A DNA stretch of 64,000 nucleotides. It comes from Prionace glauca (lineage: Eukaryota > Chordata > Chondrichthyes > Carcharhiniformes > Carcharhinidae). The stretch is from NCBI GenBank assembly GCA_037974335.1, contig CM075760.1, forward strand, positions 35,597,609 through 35,661,608, written 5' to 3'. The notes beneath the pieces are model-generated. The model ran no database searches and was not told the origin of the DNA. It was given only the letters and a program-made list of their open reading frames with translations. Both the position numbers and the translations under genes were made by a program. Positions 1 to 10,169 of the stretch are shown piece after piece; within the stretch, counting starts at the first letter, position 1, and the number at the start of each line of letters is the position of its first letter.

Positions 1-1026
1 TGTACATGCCCAAACTGGCTTGCGTCTGTTCAATGTCGACCAGATTCATCCCAGCAAATTCTCAGGTGCCCGAGAAACCTAATTCACAAGGCTCAACTGA
101 GTGTTGTCAGGTCAAATTCAGTATGGTTATATTCACTACGGACATTATAAATCACTTAATTCTGGCAAACGCATCTATATTTTCAGTTGTCGATGTCTAT
201 TAGAAAACGATTTTTTCTTTCGCCTGAGGAAAGTCCAGCTCAACGAAGGTACTGCCATAATGGACTGGACAACTTCATTGAACTAATTGAACCAACATTT
301 CCGAGTCTGAGCTAAGCTCCGAGGAAGGGTCTCCCAGACTCGAAACTTTGGCTCTATCCTCTTTCCACAGATGTTATCAGATCTGCTGAGATTTTCCAGC
401 ATTTTCAGTTACTGTATCACATTCCAACATCCACAGTATTTTATATTTATCTTCGTTGAACTAATGGTTGGTCTGATATAAAACATAAAAGGCTTCAAAT
501 TTACAGCGTGTCTTGTCAGTGTAGTTTCCTCTGATGCTACGGGACTGGTGGAGGACTCCATTGATATTCTGCTTTGTTTGAAGTACAATCAAAAAACCGC
601 TGTTTGTTTTAAGAAACATGCAAACTGTATAATGGAGAAGCGAAAAAAATTGAAGACAAAATATTAGTTTAGAGGAGACAAGAAGGGAAAAAATAATCCA
701 GGGCTTTGATGCAGAAAGTGAGAATCTATTTATTGGTCTTCTGAAAGAGTTTAAGAATCCAATGTTTATCGTCACTCACATGGATTACAGAACATATGAA
801 TAAATCTGCGCACATCATTGTTGAGGGCACATTTCAAACTCTTGGTTCGGTTTCCTGAATGTTCTTTCGTTTCTGGTTAAGATCAAAGAGAGACTGAGGG
901 AGAAAAAGGGAAAGTGATGCTGATGTTGAAAAGTAGCATGAGGCAAATGGTAAAGAGATTGAAGTAGGTGGGCAGTACAGAATTGCAAAGAAAGAGTGTT
1001 GATAGAATGGAGAGAAAACGGATTTT
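1..1026. other. Gene-free leading stretch
   Basis: I recognise no gene here. The only repeat I can place is at about 300-440, a dispersed sequence containing the minus-strand form of the motif aaaatgctggaaaatctcagc, which recurs near 2980-3010, 5735-5850, 52600-52665 and 63400-63600. The remaining open frames are short and show no family resemblance. Confidence 0.5.
300..440 (-). repeat. Dispersed repeat with the 'atgctggaaaatctcagcag' motif
   Basis: The stretch reads, on the minus strand, as a tail typical of an abundant elasmobranch repeat: an 'atgctggaaaatctcagcag'-like core followed by an 'agactcttc'-like part. At least four more partial copies occur in the window. I do not know its formal family name. 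Confidence 0.5.
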
Positions 1027-1096
1027 GTATTGGCCGGGAATCGAACCCGGGTCTCCCGCGTGGCAGGCGAGAATTCTACCACTGAATCGCCAATGC
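1027..1096 (-). tRNA. tRNA-Gly (GCC)
   Basis: On the minus strand this folds as a standard tRNA-Gly, with anticodon GCC in the loop and a perfect B box (GGTTCGATTCC). The acceptor stem has one mismatch (second pair C-A), which the copy at 12388-12458 lacks. A TTTT run about six bases downstream (1017-1020) can end Pol III transcription. It is probably functional but slightly damaged. Confidence 0.85.
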
Positions 1097-1383
1097 TACT
1101 CTAGCTAATCGCATTCAATGGGTTGAACTTCGAGAAAGCTGCTCCGACATCTGCAGTGATGACCTCAGAAATAGTTTTATCCAAGGCTTCCAAGGTGGAG
1201 AGAACTCATGGTTTCTGCAGTGCAATGATTACCACATTCACCTAACGAAAAATTCCCTGTTGTGAAGTGGACAGAAATATATTTTCTTCATCAATCATCA
1301 ATCCACCTCCGTTCTGCTGATCCGCAAATTATGACCGGGTTAAGGGATTAGACCACTGCACAATCTTCTCACCAAAACGCAAG

Positions 1384-1478
1384 TGCTCCAGGTGAGGGTC
1401 GAACTCACAACCTCGGCATAGCCCGCTGGCTGTACTGCTGTATAAGTACCGCGCGCTAACCGATTGCGCCACTGGAGC
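1384..1478 (-). tRNA. tRNA-Ile (TAT), with intron
   Basis: The minus strand gives a complete tRNA-Ile with anticodon TAT, a seven-pair acceptor stem and intact A and B boxes. A 21-base intron sits just 3' of the anticodon (about 1420-1440), which is the known place and habit for vertebrate tRNA-Ile(TAT) genes. It is the only intron-bearing tRNA in the window. Confidence 0.92.
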
Positions 1479-2403
1479 ACTGCACTGCACTGACTTTTGT
1501 CACATTATTAAAGGCTCCCACAGCGTTACCTCCGTTAATAACCGTTATTCGAGGCCACATTTCAGACCGGGAAACAAACCCACCAATGATTCTCTTTTCC
1601 CCGGCTCCACAGTGAGTGAGACAGGGAGAAGCAGCAGGATTATATCCCTCAGTCTCCAATCGCCAGCAGAAAGCGGCGACTGCAGCTTCAGTCAGCGGGT
1701 TACTGCCCATCCCCGGGACACAAGGTCCAACCCCGTTCAAACCTCCCCATACACCGAACACAAGCTCAGCAAAACGCAGATAGATTATATCCGGCTCCCT
1801 GAACCTTCGAGTAGCATTTGCACAACACCCGAGTGATTCACAAACACAATTCACACCAACATTCCAAAACTTTTCAGTGATAAATTCCTCCATTTGGTTG
1901 AAAAGCTGAGTGTTGGGAATCTGGAAATGAGCACCATGGGATTTGTGTTATCCAGTTTCCTACTGTTCACCCTCAGGTTTGTAATTCCATTTGTGTTGAA
2001 TATTGAAGCGAATCTTGTATCAAAATTAGAAGAAAACAAGGGAAATATTAAATCTTGGAAGAAATCCTGAGGGAAATGGATCACAATATTCGGAAGGAGG
2101 TGCAGTATTATTGATGACTGAGTGGAAAGTATTGGATGGTTGGGCTGCTGGTGGTCGGTTCCCTTCCCTCCTGTTAAATTCCTCGCTTTGATAAGAGACA
2201 CGGATTTATTTTACCTGCCCGTTCATAGGAGAAAAGGAATAACCAACACACTACAGCAATGCTGCGGGATCAACGGAACTAAAGAGACTTGTAGAGAATT
2301 GTAAACAGTGCGGACATTCTGCAGTTCTGGAACAGGTTTTGCAGAAATAGAATTGTGGTCAGTGACACACTAGTTTAGAATATATTTACCACCTACTGTC
2401 TCA
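1479..2403. repeat. Duplicated spacer between tRNA genes (copy A)
   Basis: No gene is recognised. From about 1680 onward this spacer matches, in inverted orientation, 53294-54040; the part next to tRNA-Asn also matches 11947-12350. The match continues through the tRNA and its other flank. A minus-strand open frame of 145 codons (1456-1893) lies in the shared part, but the paralogous copy near 53850-54040 has a stop in the same frame, so coding is doubtful. Confidence 0.7.
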
Positions 2404-2477
2404 GTCTCTGTGGTGTAATTGGTCAGCGCGTTCGGATATTAACCGAAATGTTGGTGGTTTGAGATCACCCACGCACG
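2404..2477 (+). pseudogene. tRNA-Asn-like gene with ATT anticodon, decayed
   Basis: The body matches tRNA-Asn (A box TGGTGTAATTGGTCAGCGCG), but the anticodon triplet reads ATT instead of GTT, the acceptor stem (GTCTCTG against CACGCAC) has several mismatches and the T arm is altered. It is best read as a pseudogene of the Asn type. Its flanks match those of the good tRNA-Asn copies at 11873 and 53221 in inverted orientation. Confidence 0.75.
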
Positions 2478-2900
2478 ATCTATTGCTATTTTCTTCACAT
2501 CGGCAAACACTTACCTGTTGGCAAATGGGTCCGTGGGTGCTAATAATGAAAGATCGCTCTCAATTGTTTTCGACTGGACTGTTATCTGGAGTTACCAACA
2601 TTATTTAATGACAACTGACTTCAAAATATTACACATAACATTATAGACATACTTCCATTATACTATTAAACTTAAAAAGAAAACAATCGAAACATGAACT
2701 TGTGACTGAGCATTTGTTCCAATTCCGTATACCCGCTTCCATTCATTCCTGGATAGATCATAAATCTGTCTAACCCAAACTGAAATGTGTTCAATGATGG
2801 AACATCAGAACCCTCTGAAGTAGAGAATTCCCAAGATTCACGAGTCTTTGAGTGAAGCAATTTCTCCTCTTTGCTGTCCTAAATCATCAGCGCCTTATCC
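2478..2900. repeat. Duplicated flank with old LINE tail
   Basis: This flank continues the inverted duplication. It corresponds to 52900-53220 and 10400-10816 read on the other strand. Within it, about 2756-2880 is a minus-strand LINE 3' remnant of the 'ttcactcaaagg...gaattctct' kind. Sharing the LINE remnant at the same place shows that the LINE predates the duplication. Confidence 0.6.
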
Positions 2901-3147
2901 TGAGATTTTGTCCCCGTGTTTCAGATTCCCGGATCAGGAGAACTAACGTTTCAGTTTAGTAGTACTATTTATTGTTTCTCGTTAAAGATGTTGAGATTTT
3001 CCAGCATTTTTATAGTAGGAACCAGTAAGGGCAATGCAAGTATAAATGGGTGTTGGCCATTGAGGGGATTGCTCAACGGGATTTACATTTCTCTCTGCTA
3101 TTCAAGGTGGCAGAAATATTGAACGAGTATTTTCAGTGAGCCTGTGT

Positions 3148-3219
3148 GATTTCGTGGTGTAATGGTGAGCACTCGAGACTCTGAATCCAGCGATCCGAGT
3201 TCAAATCTCGGTGGGACCT
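3148..3219 (+). pseudogene. tRNA-Gln (CTG)-like, probably decayed
   Basis: The 3' two thirds match tRNA-Gln(CTG) exactly, including the loop CTCTGAA and the B box GAGTTCAAATCTC. The anticodon stem has two mismatches (CGAGA against TCCAG), and the acceptor stem (GATTTCG against TGGGACC) has an A-C mismatch and several G-T pairs. A TTTT run follows at once. It is the damaged twin of the intact gene at 13489, with matching flanks on both sides. Confidence 0.7.
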
Positions 3220-3476
3220 TGTTTTCACACGCAGATGGTTGATTTGCTGAAGAGTGTTTTGTTTCAATGTATCACAAAGCACCAATCGAGAGGACAATTT
3301 GTCAGCCAGTTCAATTGGTCTGACAATGCACAGTGTGATCATCCTCTGGTGCCAGGTGTCTGCAATGTCAGTGCTTCTCGTTTTTTTGCTGCTCTTTAAT
3401 TCCTCTGTTGGAAAATAAAAAGAAGCGGTTTGTGTCGCATAATAGCAATTCGACTCGAGTCTGGCAATTATTGAGC

Positions 3477-3562
3477 AAGTGTGTGTGTGTGTGTGTGAGT
3501 GAGTGAGTGTGTGTGTGTGTGTGAGTGAGAGAGAGAATGTGTGTAGGTGTGTGTGCATGTGT
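3477..3562 (+). repeat. (GT)n/(GAGT)n simple repeat
   Basis: About 85 bases of alternating GT with GAGT and GAGA interruptions. It creates the long open frames that read as His/Thr/Leu-rich peptides on the minus strand; these are artefacts. Confidence 0.95.
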
Positions 3563-4196
3563 GATGTCCCCGACTTGCCCCAAATTTTATAAATTGCCGC
3601 TCCCCCTATAAACTTGCTCTAATCTAGTTCACCTCGATTAAATCACTCCTCAATCTCCTTCTCTCCAATGGACAACAATCCCAGCATCACAAACCAGAAA
3701 CTTCTGGCTAATTTGAACTTTTCAGAATAAAACTTACTCCCAAGAAATTCCTCCATCTGTTTTAACTGAAATTTGTCAACTTTTTAAAAAACTCTGTATT
3801 TTGCTTCTTAAAATTAAACATGTTTAGAAGAAATTCTTCAACCGATTTCATCAACTTTTTTAGAAATTATTTTCACCATTCTGAACAATGTAATGTTTCC
3901 ATGTTTCTCTTCGAAAAATTTCCAACTTTTTAAAAGGTAGCTTAAACTTGCTGATCTTTTTTTCCCCAAAGACTTTAACGAAAATTTGTCATTTAAAAAA
4001 AAAAATTTTCAGAAGAAAAGTTTTTCAGTTTTTTTTAGTCACCATTGTTTTTGAAAAATAAGTAGGTAAGATAAGTATCTTCATTGAAGCTGATTGCATT
4101 TGGTCAACATTTCCCTGAATTCGTCTAAATTTAGTGAAAATATATTTTTCATCAACACAGATATGGAGTTTTAGAACTAATGTTGCAATAACATAG
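3563..4196. other. AT-rich gene-free stretch
   Basis: AT-rich DNA with many T/A runs (such as 3965-4035). I see no gene or repeat family in it. Confidence 0.5.
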
Positions 4197-4269
4197 CGAG
4201 CCAGCCAGGAGTCGAACCTAGAATCTTCTGATCCGTAGCCAGACGCGTTATCCATTGCGCCACTGGCCC
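4197..4269 (-). tRNA. tRNA-Arg (ACG)
   Basis: On the minus strand this is a full tRNA-Arg with anticodon ACG (loop CTACGGA), seven paired acceptor bases with wobble, and an A box. The T stem carries one change relative to the copy at 13831 (TAGGTTCGA instead of CAGGTTCGA), leaving a mismatch. It is probably still functional. Confidence 0.85.
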
Positions 4270-4436
4270 GCGGCAAAAACAGCTGCAGCACTATTTACAT
4301 ATCCGTCTGAAGCTTCAAAATTAGCGGAAACATGGTCAAAACATATTCAACTTAGTGAGGAAATGTTACATAATTGAAATTTGCTATTCTCACTCACAGT
4401 CATTCTACTTTGCCTTGAATTGAGTTAACCTGCTGT

Positions 4437-4512
4437 GTTGGAATTCAAACCCTGGTTCTCAAAGCGTCATTTGCTTCTCTGCGTTATCAATCCAGCGTCA
4501 ACAACATGGTTT
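4437..4512 (-). pseudogene. tRNA-derived relic
   Basis: The minus strand shows an A-box-like GGATTGATAACGC and, about 35 bases later, a B-box-like GGGTTTGAATTCC, the right spacing for a tRNA. No clean cloverleaf forms and the anticodon is unclear. An old Arg- or Ile-type copy is possible. Confidence 0.3.
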
Positions 4513-4778
4513 GAAACCGCACCCCTCCCGCCAGTGAATCCACTATTGAATATTATCTGAACTTACAATCATGTGACATTGGCTCTTACTTCAGCCTCAA
4601 AATACATTCAGGAAAAGGCAAAAGTGCTGAAAATTCATGACAACACAGAGCAGGAAAGAAGATAGACCTATTCTGACTCAGCACACATTTTATCAGTTCG
4701 TTCAGTGGCTAAAAGAGCATGTCAGAGGCTGGGAATCCTGCAGGAGTAACTTACCTCCTGACTCCCAAAAAACATCGA

Positions 4779-5065
4779 ACATAGAACAGTACATCACAGT
4801 ACAGGTCATTCGTCCCACGATGTTGTGCTGAGCTTTGTCCGAACCCATGATCAAGATCAAGATCAAGCTATCCCACTCCCTATCATTGTGGAGTGCTCCA
4901 TGTGCCGACCCAATAACCGCTTGAAAGTTCCTAAAGTGTCCGACTCCACTGTCACAGCAGTGAGTCCATTTCACACATCAACCACTTTCTGAGTAAAGAA
5001 CCCACCTCGGACATCCCTCCTATATGAACCTTATAGCTATGCCCCGAGTGACAGCTACATCCACC
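4779..5065 (-). mobile_element. LINE 3' tail
   Basis: The + strand reads as the complement of a LINE 3' end: an 'agaacatagaacagtac' start, then 'ccactccctatcattgtgg', 'aacctta..gctatgcccc'. It resembles CR1-type tails elsewhere in the window, with the 'ATGTTCT' terminal motif at the low-coordinate side. It is truncated at 5'. Confidence 0.6.
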
Positions 5066-5074
5066 CGAGGAAAT

Positions 5075-5290
5075 AGTCCCTGAATTGGTGGAACAGTCCA
5101 CCATCGACGTCGCACAAGTCAGGAGTGCGATAGAATGTTCCCCACTTGTCTGCATGATGCAGGAATCCACCAAAGGCACCTTAGACAGCACCTTCCAAAG
5201 ACAAGACCACTTCCACCCGGCAGCACCCCCGCACCCCTCCAACACCACACAGACAACAGCATCACCAAGCCTCTCAGCATTCTGTGTGGC
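5075..5290 (+). mobile_element. Old LINE reverse-transcriptase fragment
   Basis: The translation holds ECSPLVCMMQESTKGTLDS, like the C-terminal 'YSPLAWM..A..TLKKLD' region of non-LTR reverse transcriptases. The copy is badly decayed and short. I am not sure of the clade. Confidence 0.35.
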
Positions 5291-5553
5291 GCCAATGTTA
5301 CTTGCCACTTGTCAGCTCCAAACATAAACATAAAGTAGCCGACTGCGGACTTTCGTAAATCTGAAATAAAACCGGAAAATACTGGGTGATGTCAGTACGT
5401 TTGGCACTATCTGTGGAGCGGGAATCAGAACTAACCTGTCCCGTCCAGGATGGGTGTGGGCGCCCATCCGTGCTCTTAAACTTTGCCTTTTTCCAGAGCC
5501 AGTGTGAGGCAAAATGCACTACCAATTAGCACAGAAAACCAGCAAGGTGATCC

Positions 5554-5626
5554 TGCCGAAACCGGGGATTGAACCAGTGACCTTTAGATGGTCAGTCTAA
5601 CAGTCTCCCAACTGAGCTATTTCAGC
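5554..5626 (-). pseudogene. tRNA-Phe-derived copy with GAC anticodon
   Basis: The minus strand is recognisably tRNA-Phe (TTAGACTG...ATCTAAAGGTC and TTTCGGCA end), but the anticodon triplet reads GAC (a Val anticodon) instead of GAA. The acceptor stem still pairs with one wobble. The D stem and T stem each have mismatches and the B box is changed to GGTTCAATCCC. It is most likely a pseudogene. Confidence 0.72.
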
Positions 5627-5734
5627 TGGCGTGGAAGCAGGAAGCTTTCGTCTCCCGGATATCTAAGAGAGCAATGATTTCTGCCCATTTCATCTTTCTT
5701 CAAGTAATCTCAATCAAATGTCCTTAATGATAAA

Positions 5735-5850
5735 AGCAAATTACTGCGGATGGGAAAAGAGGAAATGCTCCAAAATCTCCCAATGTCTACAGCACCTGTA
5801 AGGAGTGAAAAGGGCGGACGTTTCGAGTCCAGATGACACTTTATCAAACG
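5735..5850 (+). repeat. Dispersed repeat fragment
   Basis: Same family as 300-440: 'aaatgctccaaaatctccc' followed by 'ggacgtttcgagtcc' and 'gatgacactttatcaaac'. Diverged copy. Confidence 0.45.
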
Positions 5851-6113
5851 GAGTTACTCCGATGGAGAAGACAGACAGGAACACAGGCTGAATGGCTGTT
5901 TGTCGATATAAGAGACAGAATTGCCAACATTGAGACTGCAATCCCTGCCCAGAGGATGGATTGGGACTTTCTAACTGAGGTTCAAATCCTGTCATTTTCA
6001 CCTCCCGTCATTTCTCATCGTGACTTATTTTTGTTGAAAATTATTGGAAATAAAGCAATGGGCACAGAGATGGTCAATTCATTACAAATCTCTCACATCA
6101 GCATCACTGAACG

Positions 6114-6166
6114 TCCAGTGATCAGGATCGGCGCCGTGACGCGGTTTCGATTCCCAGTCACGGAGT
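6114..6166 (+). pseudogene. tRNA-Glu relic, 5' and anticodon arm lost
   Basis: CAGTGATCAGGATCGGCGC followed by GCGGTTTCGATTCCCAGTCA matches tRNA-Glu from the A box to the 3' end, but the 5' end and most of the anticodon arm are missing. The relic agrees with the intact Glu gene at 10170. Confidence 0.55.
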
Positions 6167-6517
6167 GAATCATTTTTTGGTTAATTCTTCATTTAATGAA
6201 AACCCGCCTCACAGCGTCTGTGAAGGGAACAACATCCAAATCTTCCAGCTGGATGAACTGGCATCGGAGCTGGAGAAGTCAGAGATGTAACACTAACGAT
6301 AAACTCTGAAGAACATACATGCCAGATACACAACATACATGTCAGATACACACACAGCACACATGTCAAATCATGTCACTTTCAAGTTGCGTCTTTTAAC
6401 TTTCTGGTCTCCACCTCAGAAATTTCCACATTCATCAAAAATCCCCCACCACAAACCCCATCCTGCTCCTCAATCCAGTGGTAATCTTATTAGTACCAGG
6501 GTGGGCTGACAGCATTT
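6167..6517. other. Gene-free stretch
   Basis: I see no gene. A short direct repeat of 'catgccagatacacaacatacatgtcagatacacac' type lies near 6315-6365. Confidence 0.5.
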
Positions 6518-6590
6518 GGCTCCATAGCTCAGTGGTTAGAGCACTGGTCTTGTAAACCAGCGGTCGCGAGTTCGATTCTCGCTGGAGCCT
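6518..6590 (+). tRNA. tRNA-Thr (TGT)
   Basis: A full cloverleaf: acceptor GGCTCCA with TGGAGCC, A box TAGCTCAGTGGTTAGAGCA, anticodon TGT in the loop CTTGTAA, and B box GAGTTCGATTCTC. All stems pair. Only a TTT run is seen within about 15 bases downstream. Confidence 0.93.
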
Positions 6591-7009
6591 CCGTCCAAAG
6601 TTTAGCTAAACTGTTGGAAAAAGGCAAATAGAGTGCGAGGCGAAACAGAGTCCTCTTATGAGTGGAGGGGCAGATTAGGTGCTAATTTGGAAAGCAAAAC
6701 GATTTTCTTCTTCGTGAAAAGAAATCGAAAGAGCAGAACATATTTGTCGAGCTGATAAATATAAATGTTGATATTAAGAATGGAACCGATGCGTTTGTAC
6801 AAGGAATTCTTAAAGTTAGCATGGAGGTGCAGCAGATATTTGAAAGGGAAATTACATTTTGTTCTTATTGCTGACAGGCTGTAGTTTTAAAATACGAGGT
6901 GTTTCTGCTGCTACACAGGATTTTGTGGAAACCAGGTTGAATATTCTGTGCAGATGTGACTTTCACACTCAAAAAGGGACATGCTTTATGATCATTAAAT
7001 ACAGTAAAG

Positions 7010-7360
7010 AGAAGGTTCATCAGATTGTTCCCTGGGGTCAGTGAGTTGTCCTGTGATGAAATTCTCTGGAGTTTAGAAGAATAAGCGGTGATCTATTTAA
7101 ACTTACACAGTGCTGATTCGGTTTGATAGGATGGAGGCTGAGAGATTTTATTTTTCTCTGCTGGTCGGGAATCTAACCCCCTGCTGCACAGATCACCGGC
7201 TGGTCATTTAGGGCTAAGATAAGGAGAAATTACTTCACTCAAAGGGCAAGAATCTTTGGTATTTTCTGTACCTGACAGTTATGTATGCCCCATCATCGAG
7301 CACATTTAAGGTTGGGATAAGCAGGTTTCTGATCTCTTAGAGAATTCAGGGACATGGGAA
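7010..7360 (+). mobile_element. Old LINE 3' fragment
   Basis: Broken frames keep the pattern of the C-terminal reverse-transcriptase region of CR1 elements: 'HQIVPWG', 'NSLEFRRISGDL', then 'ggagaaattacttcactcaaagg' and 'gttgggataa'. Several frameshifts and stops mark it as old. Related tails occur at 10310-10520 and 52500-52990. Confidence 0.55.
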
Positions 7361-7364
7361 GCTG

Positions 7365-7523
7365 GTGGAAATTTATCCATGAGCCATCTGCCTTTTGTCT
7401 CGTTTCTTTTTTTTTATTCACCAAATACAAGTTTATTCCTTCTCATTGTCATGTTTATATCACACGCAAGTGATATAAACTTGTGGCCACGGCGCAGAAT
7501 CCAAACCACTGATCCAACAGGGA
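7365..7523 (-). pseudogene. Duplicated tRNA-Glu flank with 5' tRNA-Glu fragment
   Basis: 7372-7480 matches the flank beside tRNA-Glu at 10255-10310 and the relic at 51870-51970 ('tttatccatgagccatctgcc'). At 7491-7523 the minus strand reads TCCCTGTTGGATCAGTGG and on to GGATTCTGCGC, the first half of a tRNA-Glu. The second half is absent. Confidence 0.5.
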
Positions 7524-8330
7524 AGCTGACAGTGACTTTCCCAATCAGCGGATCACCATCATTTTTGCCTTTCTCTTCCCTCTCTTCCGTCACCCAATGG
7601 GCAGGTTTCTCACTAAAAAAACGCACTCTGCTTGTACATACACTTGACATCTGCCATCGAGCCCATGGTGGTGAAAATGATGACTTTGCACCATTGGAAC
7701 ACTCGGGTTCCGCCATCACCAGCTCAATGTTACCTTGTCCATCATTCCTTGCGTCAAATAAAACATCTTCCAACCTTACGTTCTGCCCCTTTTAAGAACA
7801 TACCCCTGATTTCATAATTAGAGAGTGCACGGTGATCCCATCAGATTAAATAAAATTTACAAAAATATGAATAATAGAACTTTTCCCTCAGCCTGAAATA
7901 AAAATGATTTGGAAAAAAAATCATACCAAAAAATCATACAACAATAACTGTCTTACAGTTATTGTTGTAATTGGCTGAACACTTTCCTGGTGTTGAAAAA
8001 GAAGGTGCTATTTTGCAGGAGAAAATTGTGGTGCATGTGGTCTGCCGTGGAATTTAAAATAACAACAGGATTGTGGACAAAACAAGTTGTAAAACCCGCT
8101 GTAATCTGCTGGTCTGGTGGTTAGAGTTTGAAGCTTTCACTGCTGTTTTGATTGCAGGTCAGGAAATGAAGATTTATTGCTCTCGTCCAATCCCTGACAA
8201 TAAATATCAGTTATTTCCCGGCAGAACGCTCAAATCTCAGCCTCGCCTTGTATCCTGTCCTTTCTCAAGTGAAGACCCTGAACAAATTCAACAGGGAGCC
8301 ATATTGTTCTTTCTGAGGTCGAGACGAGGT
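7524..8330. other. Gene-free stretch with hairpin
   Basis: No recognised gene. A perfect inverted repeat with 15-base arms and a 3-base loop lies at 7937-7969. Poly-A and AT-rich segments surround it (7850-7930). Confidence 0.5.
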
Positions 8331-8526
8331 TAAGGACAGTTTAAATGGAGCCGGCTCCTCACTGCAGCTCATTGTGTTTCTGACTGGAGATGAGTTTTGT
8401 TTGCTGCACATTTCAGGATCATCTGATTCGGTTACGATTCCCTCATGGCCCATCCCAACTCCACGGATTCTGATATATTTCATTATTAATGCAATGAAAT
8501 GACATGACTAGGCTGCCTTCCTATGT
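8331..8526 (+). repeat. Duplicated tRNA-Leu leader segment (copy 1)
   Basis: The 5' flank of tRNA-Leu starts 'aaggacagtttaaatg' and holds 'gcagctcattgtgtttct', both shared in the same order with 8982-9187, the flank of the Leu relic. The two segments are diverged direct repeats about 650 bases apart. Confidence 0.75.
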
Positions 8527-8608
8527 GGTAGCGTGGCCGAGCGGTCTAAGGCGCTGGATTTAGGCTCCAGTCTCTCTTGAGGCGTGGGTTCGAATCCCAC
8601 CGCTGCCA
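8527..8608 (+). tRNA. tRNA-Leu (TAG)
   Basis: A type II tRNA with a long variable arm, anticodon TAG in GATTTAGGC, acceptor GGTAGCG with CGCTGCC, and B box GGTTCGAATCC. All stems pair. A TTTTT run about 10 bases downstream can terminate Pol III. Confidence 0.94.
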
Positions 8609-8981
8609 GAATTGGTGCAAGTTTTTGTCCTTGGAGCTGAAATCCAACAGCTCGGGTTGGACGCAGGATTCTGTGCGGTGCCGTTTTTGACAGTTGCCCT
8701 TGTAAGAACAGAATATTGCGTTTGACTCGTCAATTGTCAGTTCCAACACGACACAGCCAAAAAAATCACGCACCGACCTCCTCTGAAGGCAAGTCCGGGA
8801 CCCGGACTTCAGAATGTTCTCCCACCCCCAGTGAGTCTCCAGAGTTCAGAAGCTGTGACATCTTCTTCAGAGCCTTCAGTCTATACTCGATGGAGACGAA
8901 TATCACGCGAAGGCCATCACCACCCCCCATTACTTCCCTTCAAAAAACAGAGCAACAGGAAATTGAGAAACGACGAGCTTA

Positions 8982-9255
8982 AGGACAGTTTAAATGATGG
9001 TGTCCCTTCAGTGCAGCTCATTGTGTTTCTAAAGTGAGATGATTTCTGTTTGTTACACAGTTCAGGCTGACCTGATTCAGAGAAGGATCAGGCTCAATCC
9101 TCCCGATGGCCTTTCCCAACTCCATTTCTTTAAACGAATTTCAGAAACATTTCCATTAAATAATATGATTGTGACACATGTCAATGTGGTTGTATGTCCG
9201 AGCGGTCTAAGGCTCCAATCTCCGTGGAGGTGTGGGTTCGAATCCCAACGCGAGT
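8982..9255 (+). pseudogene. tRNA-Leu relic in a tandem duplicate
   Basis: The segment repeats the leader of the Leu gene at 8331-8526. The tRNA itself (about 9188-9255) keeps the A box (GTCCGAGCGGTCTAAGG) and B box (GGTTCGAATCCCA), but most of the anticodon arm is deleted and the acceptor ends no longer pair. It is a dead copy made by local tandem duplication. Confidence 0.8.
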
Positions 9256-9677
9256 GAAATGGATTGAAATTTTGATCCTTACTGCTGTTGTAAGATTGAA
9301 TGCAGGAGTGTGCGCAGTGTCGTTTTCGTCATGTGACTCTTCTGTGAAATGTGCGCCTTTTCCTCCAGTTCACTTACAGTATTACTTGTTCTGACTGTTT
9401 GAGCAGACACTACTATCAGAAATTTCTGATGGTGAATAACAATGTTTGTCTGCGCCCCTATAAACCCATTAAATTCTGTTGGAGACTGAACGAGATGCGA
9501 ATAAATGCTCGGTGTCAAAATCGAACTTCCCCGTCAGTGCACCTTATTTCACAGAAAGTATTTGAGGATGAAATCAGAGAAATGATAACATGTCTTTAAC
9601 ATCGAGGTTCGGATAATGTGCAGCAACAAACTGAAACCAAATAAGTTCCCTTCCCCGACAGAAGCAAGATTAATGAT

Positions 9678-9750
9678 TGTTTCTGCCCGGTTTCGAACCG
9701 GGGACCTTTCGCGTGTGAGGCGAATGTGATAACCACTACACTACAGAAAC
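9678..9750 (-). tRNA. tRNA-Val (CAC)
   Basis: On the minus strand a full tRNA-Val: acceptor GTTTCTG with CAGAAAC, anticodon CAC in the loop CTCACAC, and B box GGTTCGAAACC. All stems pair. Confidence 0.94.
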
Positions 9751-10169
9751 AACTGGAAAACTAATACAGCAAATCTGCCTGTCTGCAATGTTCAACTGCG
9801 CTGTGTTGCTGCAGGTTCCGATGGTCAGACTGAGAGCCCATGTCACTGAATTCAGGAAGATAACCCTTACTTTCAATCTGATTGTACAACTTATCCCCAA
9901 CATCAACATTTAAAAGCGTTCGTCTCGCAAATATCTAAGGGAGCAATGATTTCTACCCAATCATTAATGCATCATTTTCACCTTTCTTCGAATAATCTCA
10001 GCATTTGTATCATCAGCCCTTTGTAACCTGTCGCTCCCTTTTTTCTTTGTTCTTTAAATGTGACATTTCCAATTCAGATACTAAAGAGGAAATCTCCCTA
10101 TACTGATTCCGACAGAACTGGTGCAGACCGGGAAGTCACACACGATTGTTGTACAACAATAAATCTACA

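Noticed and set aside
3133-3583. Minus-strand frames rich in His, Thr and Leu
   Set aside because: Produced by the GT/GA simple repeat at 3477-3562.
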